A stretch of 64,000 nucleotides of DNA from Aurantimicrobium photophilum (GCF_003194085.1 NZ_CP023994.1:124001-188000); one strand, 5' to 3'. Shown: positions 25,276-33,524, counted from the stretch's first letter. Made by a program: numbers and translations. Notes: generated from the sequence alone by a model not told the origin.

Positions 25276-27032
25276 ATGCTCTATTCACCCGAATTTATGC
25301 AGCGAAACCTTTTACTTGGCAAGCGTTTGTCGGGATGGGTCTGGGCCTTTTAGCTTTCAGCCCCAGCATTTTAGTTAAGAGTCAGGGCTATCCACCTGAA
25401 ATCTGGCGCGCTTTACTGCTTGTTTCCCTCGTACTTTTGGCACTCGTAACTGTCACGCTTAAATCGTTGTTGTTGAACAATCGAACGGTCGGAGAGAAAC
25501 CTTTAGTGGCGTGGAGCCTTCTTATCGGTCTATCCATTTTGTTTCCGATCATCATCAGAAATGTTGCTAATGGAATTTTTCATCTAGTTGATTTTCAGCC
25601 GGGTTTTTTTCGGTATTTCACAATAGGCATGATTTGGCTTTTAGGAACGCTTATCTTTGCCGTAGTCGTCAATGAAACTAGGGAATTTAGAAAAGAACTT
25701 GGCAATTTGAGATCTCAACTTGCCACAGCGCATCGTTTTCAAAAAGTGGAACAGAGCACTCTGGAAGAACTCCGGTTGGAGCTACTTTCCAATGTGAAAA
25801 CAACCCTGAAGAAAGCCTTTGAAAAACTGGTTCCCAAAATGTCTCAACGCGATGCATCAGCACAACTGCAGGAACTTCTGGACGATGTTGTCAGGCCTTT
25901 GGCTTCAACTTTGAGTAGCCGAGATGTTGAGTTCAGTGATGCCCAAGGGCCTGATGTGAATAAGCTCCGGGTCAGCGTTAAGGAAGTTGCCAACCGACTT
26001 ACGGATACCAATCCGTTCGAATATAAATGGGCACCAGTTCTCGTAGCGCTTCCCACTCTTTCTATGAAGACATGGGTGGTGCCATTTCCTATTGCTCTGC
26101 TTTCATTTTTCTGCAGCGTGGCTTTTCTATTCGTCGCACTCTATGTTTCTCATTATTTTTTCGCTAGGTACCTCAACAAATCAACAAGACGACTTTCGTT
26201 GTTGATCATGGTTACAACGTTCTTCGCAATTGGGCTGCTAGATACCCTCATTGCAGGAATTATCGTGGGTCTGGATCCATCTTCTGTGGGCTTATTAATA
26301 GCTTTTACTGAGTTTGGAGCCCTGATGTTGTTGGCGTTACTGAGGGCCATTCCTCGAGAACGACAACGACTACTCAAAGAGCTCGATGCTGCTCTCTCTC
26401 ATGTGGAGTGGATGAATACTCGACGAGGGCAATTAATTTGGGTAGAACAACAAAGATTTGCTCGTCTCGTCCACGGGGACATCCAGGCAAAAATCCTGGC
26501 GACGATTTTAGACCTGTCGCTCAACGTGAAAAATGGCCAGCTTTCACAAGATCAAATTACTCAGTTACAGGTCAAGTGCGAGGCCGCACTTGACCATCCC
26601 GAGAAAAGGATCTCACTCACTGCCTTTCTTCACTCTTTGGCGAAACTATGGTCTGCAAGCGTAGTTATCTCGACAGATATTTCTAAAAAAGTAAAGGCTC
26701 AAATCGAGGCGGATCCCGTTGCTCAAGAAGCTGTCATTGAAATCATTCGAGAGGCCCTGAATAATGCGGTCAAATACTCTCACTCCACCTCAATCACTAT
26801 TTCTATCGAAATTCAGAACCCCACTGCTAAAGAGAATTCGTTTCCTTTTTCGCTGCTACATATTCAGGTAGTCAGTGACGTCAAAAGTGCATCAACCGCT
26901 TTGAGCGATTTCGGCGGAAAACCAGGACAGGGCACAGCACTCTTTGATCAACTCAGTAAAAAATGGAAACTACATCTTGATGGTGATTCTTCACGATTGG
27001 TTGCATACGTTCCGATCGGTGATCATACGTAG
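25272..27032 (+). CDS. Atypical sensor histidine kinase with two membrane blocks (island C)
   Basis: A 586-aa kinase with a first membrane block (about 15-135), a coiled cytoplasmic segment with LLDDVVRPLA (about 204-214), a second membrane block (about 255-360), a histidine box ARLVHGDIQAKI with H401, and HATPase_c (EIIREALNNAVKYSH; GKPGQGTALFDQL). Architecture and His position parallel the island B kinase (H399), although overall identity looks low. The D-box glycine region is weak (VVSDVKSAS in place of DxGxG), so ATP binding could be altered. Translationally coupled to the regulator. Ligand unknown. Confidence 0.83.
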   Translation: MNALFTRIYAAKPFTWQAFVGMGLGLLAFSPSILVKSQGYPPEIWRALLLVSLVLLALVTVTLKSLLLNNRTVGEKPLVAWSLLIGLSILFPIIIRNVANGIFHLVDFQPGFFRYFTIGMIWLLGTLIFAVVVNETREFRKELGNLRSQLATAHRFQKVEQSTLEELRLELLSNVKTTLKKAFEKLVPKMSQRDASAQLQELLDDVVRPLASTLSSRDVEFSDAQGPDVNKLRVSVKEVANRLTDTNPFEYKWAPVLVALPTLSMKTWVVPFPIALLSFFCSVAFLFVALYVSHYFFARYLNKSTRRLSLLIMVTTFFAIGLLDTLIAGIIVGLDPSSVGLLIAFTEFGALMLLALLRAIPRERQRLLKELDAALSHVEWMNTRRGQLIWVEQQRFARLVHGDIQAKILATILDLSLNVKNGQLSQDQITQLQVKCEAALDHPEKRISLTAFLHSLAKLWSASVVISTDISKKVKAQIEADPVAQEAVIEIIREALNNAVKYSHSTSITISIEIQNPTAKENSFPFSLLHIQVVSDVKSASTALSDFGGKPGQGTALFDQLSKKWKLHLDGDSSRLVAYVPIGDHT

Positions 27033-27041
27033 CTGCGGCAC

Positions 27042-27057
27042 TTGGTAAACCAAGTAT
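27042..27057. promoter_or_regulatory. Inverted repeat between kinase and surface protein (island C)
   Basis: ACTTGGT-AA-ACCAAGT, a perfect 7-2-7 inverted repeat, 40 bp before the surface-protein ATG. Its shape (yTGGgT-NN-AcCCAr) resembles the island B palindrome. Followed by ATTTT, it could instead be a weak terminator hairpin. Confidence 0.45.
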
Positions 27058-27096
27058 TTTAAGAGCCACTGGCCCTCAAAGACCTTTCATAGTGTT

Positions 27097-30093
27097 ATGA
27101 AGAAGTTTGTTTCCTCGATTGTTGTTCTTTTTCTCGTTTGTGCTGCGGGCTTGGTGACGGCCAGTGCAGCACAAGCAGCTACGACTGACTTCATCAGCAC
27201 CTGGGACACAAGAAACACATCAAGCGGAAGCTCAGATGCGAACAGTGTTGCTCTGCCACTGCGAAGCGACGGATCATATAACTTCACCGTCAACTGGGGC
27301 GACAATTCAAGCAGCACCATTACCGCTTACAACGACCCCGCAGTTACGCACGCCTATGCTACGCCCGGCACATACGTAATCACGATAACTGGCCAAATCA
27401 CTGGCTTCGCATTCCAAGACGGGGGGGACAAGCTCAAACTCACCGATATCTCCCAGTGGGGCTCACTAAAACTTGGCAATAGCGAGGGCTACTTTCAAGG
27501 TGCCGCGAACTTCAACTCGTCCGCAACTGATGCGCCGGACCTCACAGCTACTACGACACTTAAGAATGCCTTCCAAGGTGCCACATCATTCAACGGTGCT
27601 ATCGACAACTGGAACGTATCTGGCGTCACAAACTTAGAGTCAGCATTTGACAATGCAACTTCGTTCAACAAGCCCCTGAACAGTTGGGACGTGAGCAACG
27701 TCACAGAGATGAGATCAGTATTTTATGGAGCCTCGGCATTTAACCAGTCGCTAAGCAACTGGAACGTCTCAAAGGTATGGCATTTCGGCATCATGTTCAG
27801 TGGCGCCTCGGCATTCAACCAGAGTTTAGGGTCATGGGATATTGCATCCGGTGGTATTGCCGCAAACCGTGAAACCCAGCTCGATGAAATGCTTCTTGAC
27901 ACAGCTCTAAGCAGCGAAAATTACGGACTCACTCTTCTAGGGTGGAGCCAACTGCCAAACATCAACTCGATGCATCTCAATGGCGCAGGTGACATTGCCC
28001 CTAACAGCTTTGCAACGAACGCAAGGTATTCCAGCGATGCGCCGGTACTAGCGGCACGCGAAGCGCTGGTCTCAAACGGATGGAATATCACCGATGGTGG
28101 CCCTGCGCTGATTCGCGTTGGGCAATCTCATGTCGTCACCGCGACGTATACAAACGGAACGAACCCAGCTGTGACGCAGACCTTTGATTCGATCACATTG
28201 GATGGCGACAGTAGCCAAGATTTCCAAATCGATTTGTCAGCAACGACATGTTTGGCAACAATCAACCCCGGTGCAAGTTGCCAAATTGGGCTGATCTTCA
28301 CACCCAGTTTTGAAGGACACCGCGAGGCACATTTGCACTTACACGAACAAGGAAACCCACAATCGTTATTCAGTCAAGCTACGGTAGACGAAATTGCAGA
28401 AGGCGACTGTGAGTCACAATTCACGCAAGGTTCTGGAGTACAGAACGATCCTTATTTGATTTCAACGCTTGATCAATTGAACTGCATCACTGCAGTCGAC
28501 TCCGCCGGTACATCCACACACCTTGGAGCGGCCTACCAACTCGTCTCAGATCTCAACCTTGGATCAGACGATGTCGCATTCAATCCACTTGGCACTTGGA
28601 ATCATGAATTCTCAGGAATTTTTGATGGCAACGGGCACACAGTGACGAATATGACGACCTCTGGCTTATGGGCAGGCTTCATGCCGTGGCCCAAGAGCGC
28701 CATTATCAAAAACCTCACCTTTACAAATGCAAACGTAACCTCTGAGAATGATGGTGGTGTACTTTCGTCCTACGTCGATGGTGGCACTGTCATTGAGAAC
28801 GTACACGTGGTAGGTGGAACACTCACAGGCACTCGTTCTGGCGTCTATGGCGGGCTTGCTGCTTTTGTCACCGGCGCCACCATAAGTAATAGCTCAGCTA
28901 CTGCGGCAATTCATATAGATGCGTTGAATGCCTGGGCCGGGGGCTTAGTGGGACAACTCGACGGTTCGTCTAATTTTGTAGAAAAATCATACTCCGGAGG
29001 CAGCATCGACTACGTTGGTGTGGGAACACCGGAATGGGCTGCGTTCGGTGGACTTGTTGGCGGTATGAACGCGACCAGTCTTGGTAGCAGTATCGTCAAC
29101 TGTTATACAACCACGGACATCAACTCCTCACTCAACGGATCAATCACCACACTCGGTGGATTGATCGGCAACTTGAGTGCCGGCACAGTGAATAATTCAC
29201 TTGCGTTAGGTAACATCTCTGCAGCGCAGAACAACGTAGTGAACGGGTTCGTTGGGTACGCAGAAGCAGACGACACTCTCTTTACTCTCTCCGGCAACTT
29301 CTGGGACACTGGAATTACCGGTCTCGCAACAGACACACTCGTCGCAGACGGAGAATTAGTAGGGCTCAACTCGACTGATCTTTCAACTCTGGCTACTTTT
29401 ACTTCTGCATCATGGGATATCTCGCGTACCTGGGATGCCTCCAAGGCCTGGTTTGCCCCCCAGGGCTCATACCCAGTTCTTTCATGGGAAGGCGACTCCG
29501 CTTTCAACGCTGCAGCTAATCCAGGTGACTTTGGCAGTTCAGATGGCTCCAGTGGGAATGGGGGTTCTGGTGGTTCCAATGGGAATAGCGGTTCCGGGAC
29601 AGATTCTAATTCCGGATCTGGAGTAGGGGTGAGTGCCAACATCCGGATGAGTGCCGGCATTGGCCAACCAATCGCTGGCACAACGACAACCTTTGTTGCG
29701 AATGGACTGCAACAGTCTGCTCCGTTCGATATCGTTGTTCGCTCAACTCCTCAAACCCTTGCAACGGGAAATGCAGTTGCTGGTTCGGTGAACACAACCG
29801 TCACTATGCCAGGTGGACTGGACGCTGGATGGCACTCACTCACATTTAGCTCAACAGCTAGCGATGGATCTGCCTTTACGCAGGTGTTGTATTTCCGGCT
29901 CTCAGATTCAGGTCTTTTGCTTGAGACAAGCACGACAATGCCAGCAGATTTGGCTTTTACCGGTTCGAATACCATGGGGTATTTGGGATTTGCTCTGGGT
30001 CTCTTTGTTGTCGGTTTAGTGGCAATTGCGATGCGACGCGTGTTGAACGTGCGCCGGCAACCTACCCAACCTCAGGTGCTTTCTGGAGATTAG
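27097..30093 (+). CDS. Large secreted surface protein: BspA-like repeats, GLUG motifs, LAxTG anchor
   Basis: A 998-aa exported protein. Signal peptide cleaved after AQA (25-27); a PKD-like start (VNWGDNSSS); BspA/DUF285 leucine-rich-type repeats (about 165-255; units like FNQSLSNWNVSKV); a Hydin/SPD-2-like beta domain (about 345-425); GLUG-type repeats (about 480-720; GGLVGQL, GGLVGGM, GGLIGNL); a Gly/Ser linker (about 815-845); an Ig-like stretch; then LAFTG (952-956), a membrane helix and RRVLNVRRQ. LAxTG is the class E sortase signal of actinobacteria. Role inferred: adhesion or particle binding. It follows the kinase gene in the same direction, with an inverted repeat between them. Confidence 0.88.
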   Translation: MKKFVSSIVVLFLVCAAGLVTASAAQAATTDFISTWDTRNTSSGSSDANSVALPLRSDGSYNFTVNWGDNSSSTITAYNDPAVTHAYATPGTYVITITGQITGFAFQDGGDKLKLTDISQWGSLKLGNSEGYFQGAANFNSSATDAPDLTATTTLKNAFQGATSFNGAIDNWNVSGVTNLESAFDNATSFNKPLNSWDVSNVTEMRSVFYGASAFNQSLSNWNVSKVWHFGIMFSGASAFNQSLGSWDIASGGIAANRETQLDEMLLDTALSSENYGLTLLGWSQLPNINSMHLNGAGDIAPNSFATNARYSSDAPVLAAREALVSNGWNITDGGPALIRVGQSHVVTATYTNGTNPAVTQTFDSITLDGDSSQDFQIDLSATTCLATINPGASCQIGLIFTPSFEGHREAHLHLHEQGNPQSLFSQATVDEIAEGDCESQFTQGSGVQNDPYLISTLDQLNCITAVDSAGTSTHLGAAYQLVSDLNLGSDDVAFNPLGTWNHEFSGIFDGNGHTVTNMTTSGLWAGFMPWPKSAIIKNLTFTNANVTSENDGGVLSSYVDGGTVIENVHVVGGTLTGTRSGVYGGLAAFVTGATISNSSATAAIHIDALNAWAGGLVGQLDGSSNFVEKSYSGGSIDYVGVGTPEWAAFGGLVGGMNATSLGSSIVNCYTTTDINSSLNGSITTLGGLIGNLSAGTVNNSLALGNISAAQNNVVNGFVGYAEADDTLFTLSGNFWDTGITGLATDTLVADGELVGLNSTDLSTLATFTSASWDISRTWDASKAWFAPQGSYPVLSWEGDSAFNAAANPGDFGSSDGSSGNGGSGGSNGNSGSGTDSNSGSGVGVSANIRMSAGIGQPIAGTTTTFVANGLQQSAPFDIVVRSTPQTLATGNAVAGSVNTTVTMPGGLDAGWHSLTFSSTASDGSAFTQVLYFRLSDSGLLLETSTTMPADLAFTGSNTMGYLGFALGLFVVGLVAIAMRRVLNVRRQPTQPQVLSGD

Positions 30094-30156
30094 TTGCACT
30101 TAGCCGTTGGTGCATTAATTAAGGAATTTCTTCGTTGATAATGGCAAGCCTTTTCA

Positions 30157-30306
30157 TGGACACAACGTGGACACGATTCAGGGAGACTCTGCCTTAAACG
30201 GAACTAACGGGACGCTCCAAACAACAGCTTATTTCCGGGGAATTCTCAAAAACTCCGGTAACGCTGGGGGATACGAAGAGAATTCAAATCCCACCGGGAC
30301 CGCCAT
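30157..30306 (+). repeat. Right-end integration module 3
   Basis: TGGACAC at 30157-30163 and 30168-30174 (11-bp period), GATTCA, variable centre, G-run and the identical 32-bp end 30275-30306, with the 23-bp core at 30283-30305. First repeat to core: 126 bp. Confidence 0.8.
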
Positions 30307-30320
30307 GTCTTATGACAACA

Positions 30321-30353
30321 GAAGCTCCTGAATCCTCTGGATTCAGGAGCTTC
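30321..30353. terminator. Hairpin after attachment core 4
   Basis: A 15-bp perfect stem (30321-30335 with 30339-30353), loop TCT, followed by GTGGTTTC. Begins 15 bp after the core; also downstream of the leftward RelE-like gene. Confidence 0.75.
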
Positions 30354-30365
30354 GTGGTTTCAGGT

Positions 30366-30677
30366 CTAGGGGTTATTGTAAATAGCGTGTAAACCGACCC
30401 TGCGCCATATCACGACGGTTTCGTGATGTTCTGTTTCAAAATGAAAAGTGGCACGGCCGTCAGGCCCCGAAAACGACCAGGTGATGGCACATACTCCCTG
30501 CGCACCCTTGAGCTTTTCGAATCTCAATGAACCCGGCCATGAGTGGGCTACTGGGTCGTGTTCAAGTGCTTTGCAGGATTCTATGAATACTTTGAGTGCT
30601 TTGTGGAAGGTGGCTTTGTCTGAAGTACTGAGCTTTTTATAGTCGCGTTCAAACTGGGGCGTAGTCCGGTACTTCAC
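30366..30677 (-). CDS. RelE/ParE-superfamily toxin
   Basis: A 103-aa RelE/YafQ-like protein: start MKYRTTPQFERDYKKL, central SLRFEKLKG and a C-terminal VVIWRRVGLHAIY strand. Family members cleave ribosome-bound mRNA or inhibit gyrase; which applies is not shown. It follows an AbrB-type antitoxin gene by 6 bp on the same strand, so a type II toxin-antitoxin pair is likely. It lies 60 bp right of the last attachment core, so it may be old island cargo or the chromosomal border. Confidence 0.75.
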   Translation of the reverse strand: MKYRTTPQFERDYKKLSTSDKATFHKALKVFIESCKALEHDPVAHSWPGSLRFEKLKGAQGVCAITWSFSGPDGRATFHFETEHHETVVIWRRVGLHAIYNNP

Positions 30678-30683
30678 AAGCGC

Positions 30684-30959
30684 TTACTTTAGGGAGTCGA
30701 GAAATTCCTCACCGGAGTTATACACAGTCCCTAGACCTGCCGCGGCTTCTTCGCCAGCAATCCGCTCGCCTTCTTGCCATTCTTTGGTCCAGAACCAAGC
30801 TTGGTCTGCCGGAATGGGAAGCATGGGGCGAAGCACGATTTCACCATTGCGTTCAATGAGTTCCACCTGCGCACCAGGTTCATCGAGATGAAACTTTTTG
30901 CGGATCGCAGCGGGCAGTGAGATTTGGCCACGGTCCCGGACATTGATGTAGGTGCTCAT
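30684..30959 (-). CDS. AbrB/MazE-like antitoxin
   Basis: A 91-aa protein with an N-terminal SpoVT/AbrB-type swapped-hairpin DNA-binding domain (VRDRGQISLPAAIRKKFHLD, then GAQVELIERNGEIVLRP) and an acidic C-terminal tail (about 55-91) expected to wrap the toxin. Such antitoxins repress their own operon. Upstream gene of the RelE-like toxin. Confidence 0.78.
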   Translation of the reverse strand: MSTYINVRDRGQISLPAAIRKKFHLDEPGAQVELIERNGEIVLRPMLPIPADQAWFWTKEWQEGERIAGEEAAAGLGTVYNSGEEFLDSLK

Positions 30960-31123
30960 AAGAAGAAGTATGACAGAATTTCAGAATTTCTGAAATACGG
31001 ATCTGTTTATTGTGGATTACTTCCCGCGAAAGTGACGAACGCAGCTACTCACGCCTTGTTTCTGTGGCGCTGTAAAGGATTGGTGCGGACGACCCTTCAT
31101 GCTCGACGCACTAGCGTTGAACT

Positions 31124-33025
31124 ATGACGTCATCCGAAACATCCGATAAGACCGAGGAAGCAACTGCTCCCGCAACCATCCCGTTCAGCGAACTGGGGTT
31201 GTCCGACGCAGTCCTCAAGTCTCTGAAGGATGTCGGTTACGAAATTCCTTCCGCTATTCAGGCAGCCACGATCCCCATCCTCCTTGAGGGAAAGGATGTT
31301 GTTGGTCTTGCCCAGACTGGTACCGGTAAGACCGCAGCTTTTGCACTGCCCATTCTTTCTCGCCTGGACCTCTCTCAGAAGAGCCCACAGGCCCTTGTAC
31401 TAGCTCCTACCCGTGAACTCGCACTCCAGGTCTGTGAAGCTTTCGAGAAGTATGCCTCCCACATGAAGGGCGTGCACGTTCTTCCTGTTTATGGTGGCCA
31501 GGGTTATGGCACCCAGCTTTCTGCACTGCGTCGTGGAGTCCACATTGTGGTGGGAACTCCCGGTCGCATCATGGACCACCTTCAAAAGGGAACTCTTGAT
31601 CTCACCGCGCTGAAGTACTTAGTCCTCGATGAGGCAGATGAAATGCTCAAGATGGGCTTTGCTGAGGACGTTGAGACGATCCTCGCTGACACACCTTCGG
31701 ACAAGCAGGTGGCACTGTTCTCGGCAACCATGCCTGCCCAGATTCGCCGGATTTCGAAGCAGTACCTCAACGATCCCGAAGAGATCACGATCAAGAACAA
31801 GACCACAACCTCTTCGACCATCACGCAGCGATACCTCATGGTCTCCTATCCCCAAAAGGTGGATGCGCTCACCCGCATCCTCGAAGTTGAAAACTTCGAA
31901 GGCATGATCATCTTCACCCGCACCAAGAACGAAACCGAGACGTTGGCAGAGAAACTCCGCGCTCGCGGATACTCCGCCATGGCAATTAATGGTGACGTTC
32001 CTCAGGCCACGCGAGAGCGCACGGTTGAACAGCTCAAGTCCGGCAAGCTCGACATCTTGGTTGCCACCGATGTTGCAGCACGTGGTTTGGACGTCGAACG
32101 CATTAGCCACGTGGTCAACTTTGATATTCCGATTGATACCGAGTCTTATGTTCACCGCATTGGCCGCACCGGCCGTGCGGGACGCAGCGGAGCTGCAATC
32201 AGCTTCGTTACTCCCCGAGAGAGCAGACTCCTCAACGCCATCGAGCGCGCAACGCGTCAGCCACTGACCCAGATGCAGCTGCCGAGCGTGGAAGACGTCA
32301 ACGTCACACGTCTGGCTCGCTTCGACGATGCCATTACTGAAGCGCTCGCTCAGCCAAACCTCATTCTCCAGTTCCGTGAGATTGTTGGCCACTACATCGA
32401 ACACCACGATGTTCCAGAAGCTGATGTTGCCGCCGCTCTTGCTGTTGTTGCTCAGGGTGACACTCCTCTTCTGCTCTCTGCAGAGGACGAGCGCGCACAG
32501 CGTTACGCACGTGAAGAGCAGACCCGCAAGGAACGTGCTGAACGTGGTGACCGCGGAGACCGAGGTGGTCGTAATGACCGAGGTGGTCGTAATGACCGCG
32601 GTGACCGGGGCGATCGCGGAGACCGCGGGGGACGTCCTTCTCGGGATGATCGCTACTCTCGTGACGACCGCCCACCCCGTGAGCGTTTCAACCGTGAGGA
32701 TCGCCCAGAGCGTCGTCCACGCGAGAGCAACCAGCCCATGTCCTCTTACAGAATTGAAGTGGGCAAGCGACACAAGGTTGAGCCTCGCCAAATTGTGGGT
32801 GCTCTTGCTAACGAGGGTGGCCTCAGCCGCGATGACTTTGGCGCGATCAAGATTCTTCCCGATCACTCCATTGTTGAACTTCCCGCAAACCTCGGAAATG
32901 ATGTTTTCGGCAGGCTCGAGGGAACCCGCATCAGCGGAAAGCTCATCGAGCTTCGTGCTGACAGCTCTTCCTCTGCTCGTCGTGACGATCGCGACGAGCG
33001 CCCAGCACGCAAGCCACGTCACTAA
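31124..33025 (+). CDS. deaD: DEAD-box ATP-dependent RNA helicase
   Basis: A 633-aa DeaD/CsdA-type helicase that unwinds RNA in ribosome assembly and cold adaptation. Q motif region (about 20-45), Walker A AQTGTGKT (63-70), DEAD (169-172), SAT in FSATMP, and HRIGRTGRAGR of motif VI. A long Arg/Gly/Asp-rich low-complexity segment (about 465-530; RGDRGDRGG units) precedes a C-terminal DbpA-type RNA-binding domain (about 540-610). TAGCGT at 31112-31117, 6 nt before ATG, indicates a leaderless transcript. The low-complexity part also creates antisense shadow frames. Confidence 0.94.
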   Translation: MTSSETSDKTEEATAPATIPFSELGLSDAVLKSLKDVGYEIPSAIQAATIPILLEGKDVVGLAQTGTGKTAAFALPILSRLDLSQKSPQALVLAPTRELALQVCEAFEKYASHMKGVHVLPVYGGQGYGTQLSALRRGVHIVVGTPGRIMDHLQKGTLDLTALKYLVLDEADEMLKMGFAEDVETILADTPSDKQVALFSATMPAQIRRISKQYLNDPEEITIKNKTTTSSTITQRYLMVSYPQKVDALTRILEVENFEGMIIFTRTKNETETLAEKLRARGYSAMAINGDVPQATRERTVEQLKSGKLDILVATDVAARGLDVERISHVVNFDIPIDTESYVHRIGRTGRAGRSGAAISFVTPRESRLLNAIERATRQPLTQMQLPSVEDVNVTRLARFDDAITEALAQPNLILQFREIVGHYIEHHDVPEADVAAALAVVAQGDTPLLLSAEDERAQRYAREEQTRKERAERGDRGDRGGRNDRGGRNDRGDRGDRGDRGGRPSRDDRYSRDDRPPRERFNREDRPERRPRESNQPMSSYRIEVGKRHKVEPRQIVGALANEGGLSRDDFGAIKILPDHSIVELPANLGNDVFGRLEGTRISGKLIELRADSSSSARRDDRDERPARKPRH

Positions 33026-33041
33026 GGAGCCTGACCAGAAA

Positions 33042-33515
33042 TCAAAACTCTTTCAGTTGAGGAAGTAACTTCTCAACGAGAGTAATGATCTGTTTCACAT
33101 GAGGGACATAGGAGAGAACTTCATGTGATGAAAGTTCAACCAAAGGCCCTGATGGGTACTCTGCGTTATTTCTGAGCCTTCGCATGAGGTCGAACTTTCT
33201 CAGCACTTCTCCGTGAGGTGGTGCAAACTGGGCCAGCAGCACCTCACTGAGCACAGCATGTGCGCCTTCACCTGTGGGGCGTAGACCCTGAGCCAGTAAG
33301 GGTGCCGTCATGGTTTTACGAGCCCCGTCATAAAGCAACTGGAAAGCACCTGTGCCATCTTGGGATGCAAGTGTTGTGGCTGAAGCAACGTGTTTTTGTG
33401 CCTGCACGACTAATTCGATGGCGCGCTGAGGTTGAGCATCAACCAGTTGCAGTCTTCCATCGCGAAGGAGTTTCTCGACGGTAACTCGACCTTTGTCTGG
33501 CATCTTTTCAACCAT
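33042..33515 (-). CDS. HEPN-domain protein, partner of the nucleotidyltransferase
   Basis: A 157-aa all-helical protein resembling the SAV_6107-type HEPN proteins. The position of the HEPN RNase motif (RxxxxH) reads R115-N-N-A-E-Y120, so the catalytic His is replaced by Tyr. AGGAG lies 6 nt before the ATG. It is encoded 9 bp downstream of an MNT nucleotidyltransferase gene, the usual HEPN-MNT arrangement, in which the transferase modifies and silences the HEPN toxin. Whether this variant is an active RNase is uncertain. Confidence 0.65.
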   Translation of the reverse strand: MVEKMPDKGRVTVEKLLRDGRLQLVDAQPQRAIELVVQAQKHVASATTLASQDGTGAFQLLYDGARKTMTAPLLAQGLRPTGEGAHAVLSEVLLAQFAPPHGEVLRKFDLMRRLRNNAEYPSGPLVELSSHEVLSYVPHVKQIITLVEKLLPQLKEF

Positions 33516-33524
33516 GGTGATCTC

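Larger units (their letters stand above)
24527..30305. mobile_element. Island C: two-component system plus BspA-like surface protein
   Basis: A 5.8-kb segment from the partial core to the core at 30283-30305. It carries regulator, kinase and surface-protein genes in one direction, paralogous to island B cargo, and ends in right-end module 3. No integrase. Confidence 0.72.

Noticed and set aside
18766-30305. The repeats at 18766, 24164 and 30283 as additional tRNA genes
   Set aside because: They contain only the T-loop-to-CCA part; the 5' side of the T stem is GAGAA in place of GTGGG, and no acceptor, D or anticodon arms precede them.
32540-32700. RGDRGG repeats in the DEAD-box helicase as a separate repeat element
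   Set aside because: They encode the Arg/Gly-rich tail normal for DeaD-type helicases and stay in frame.
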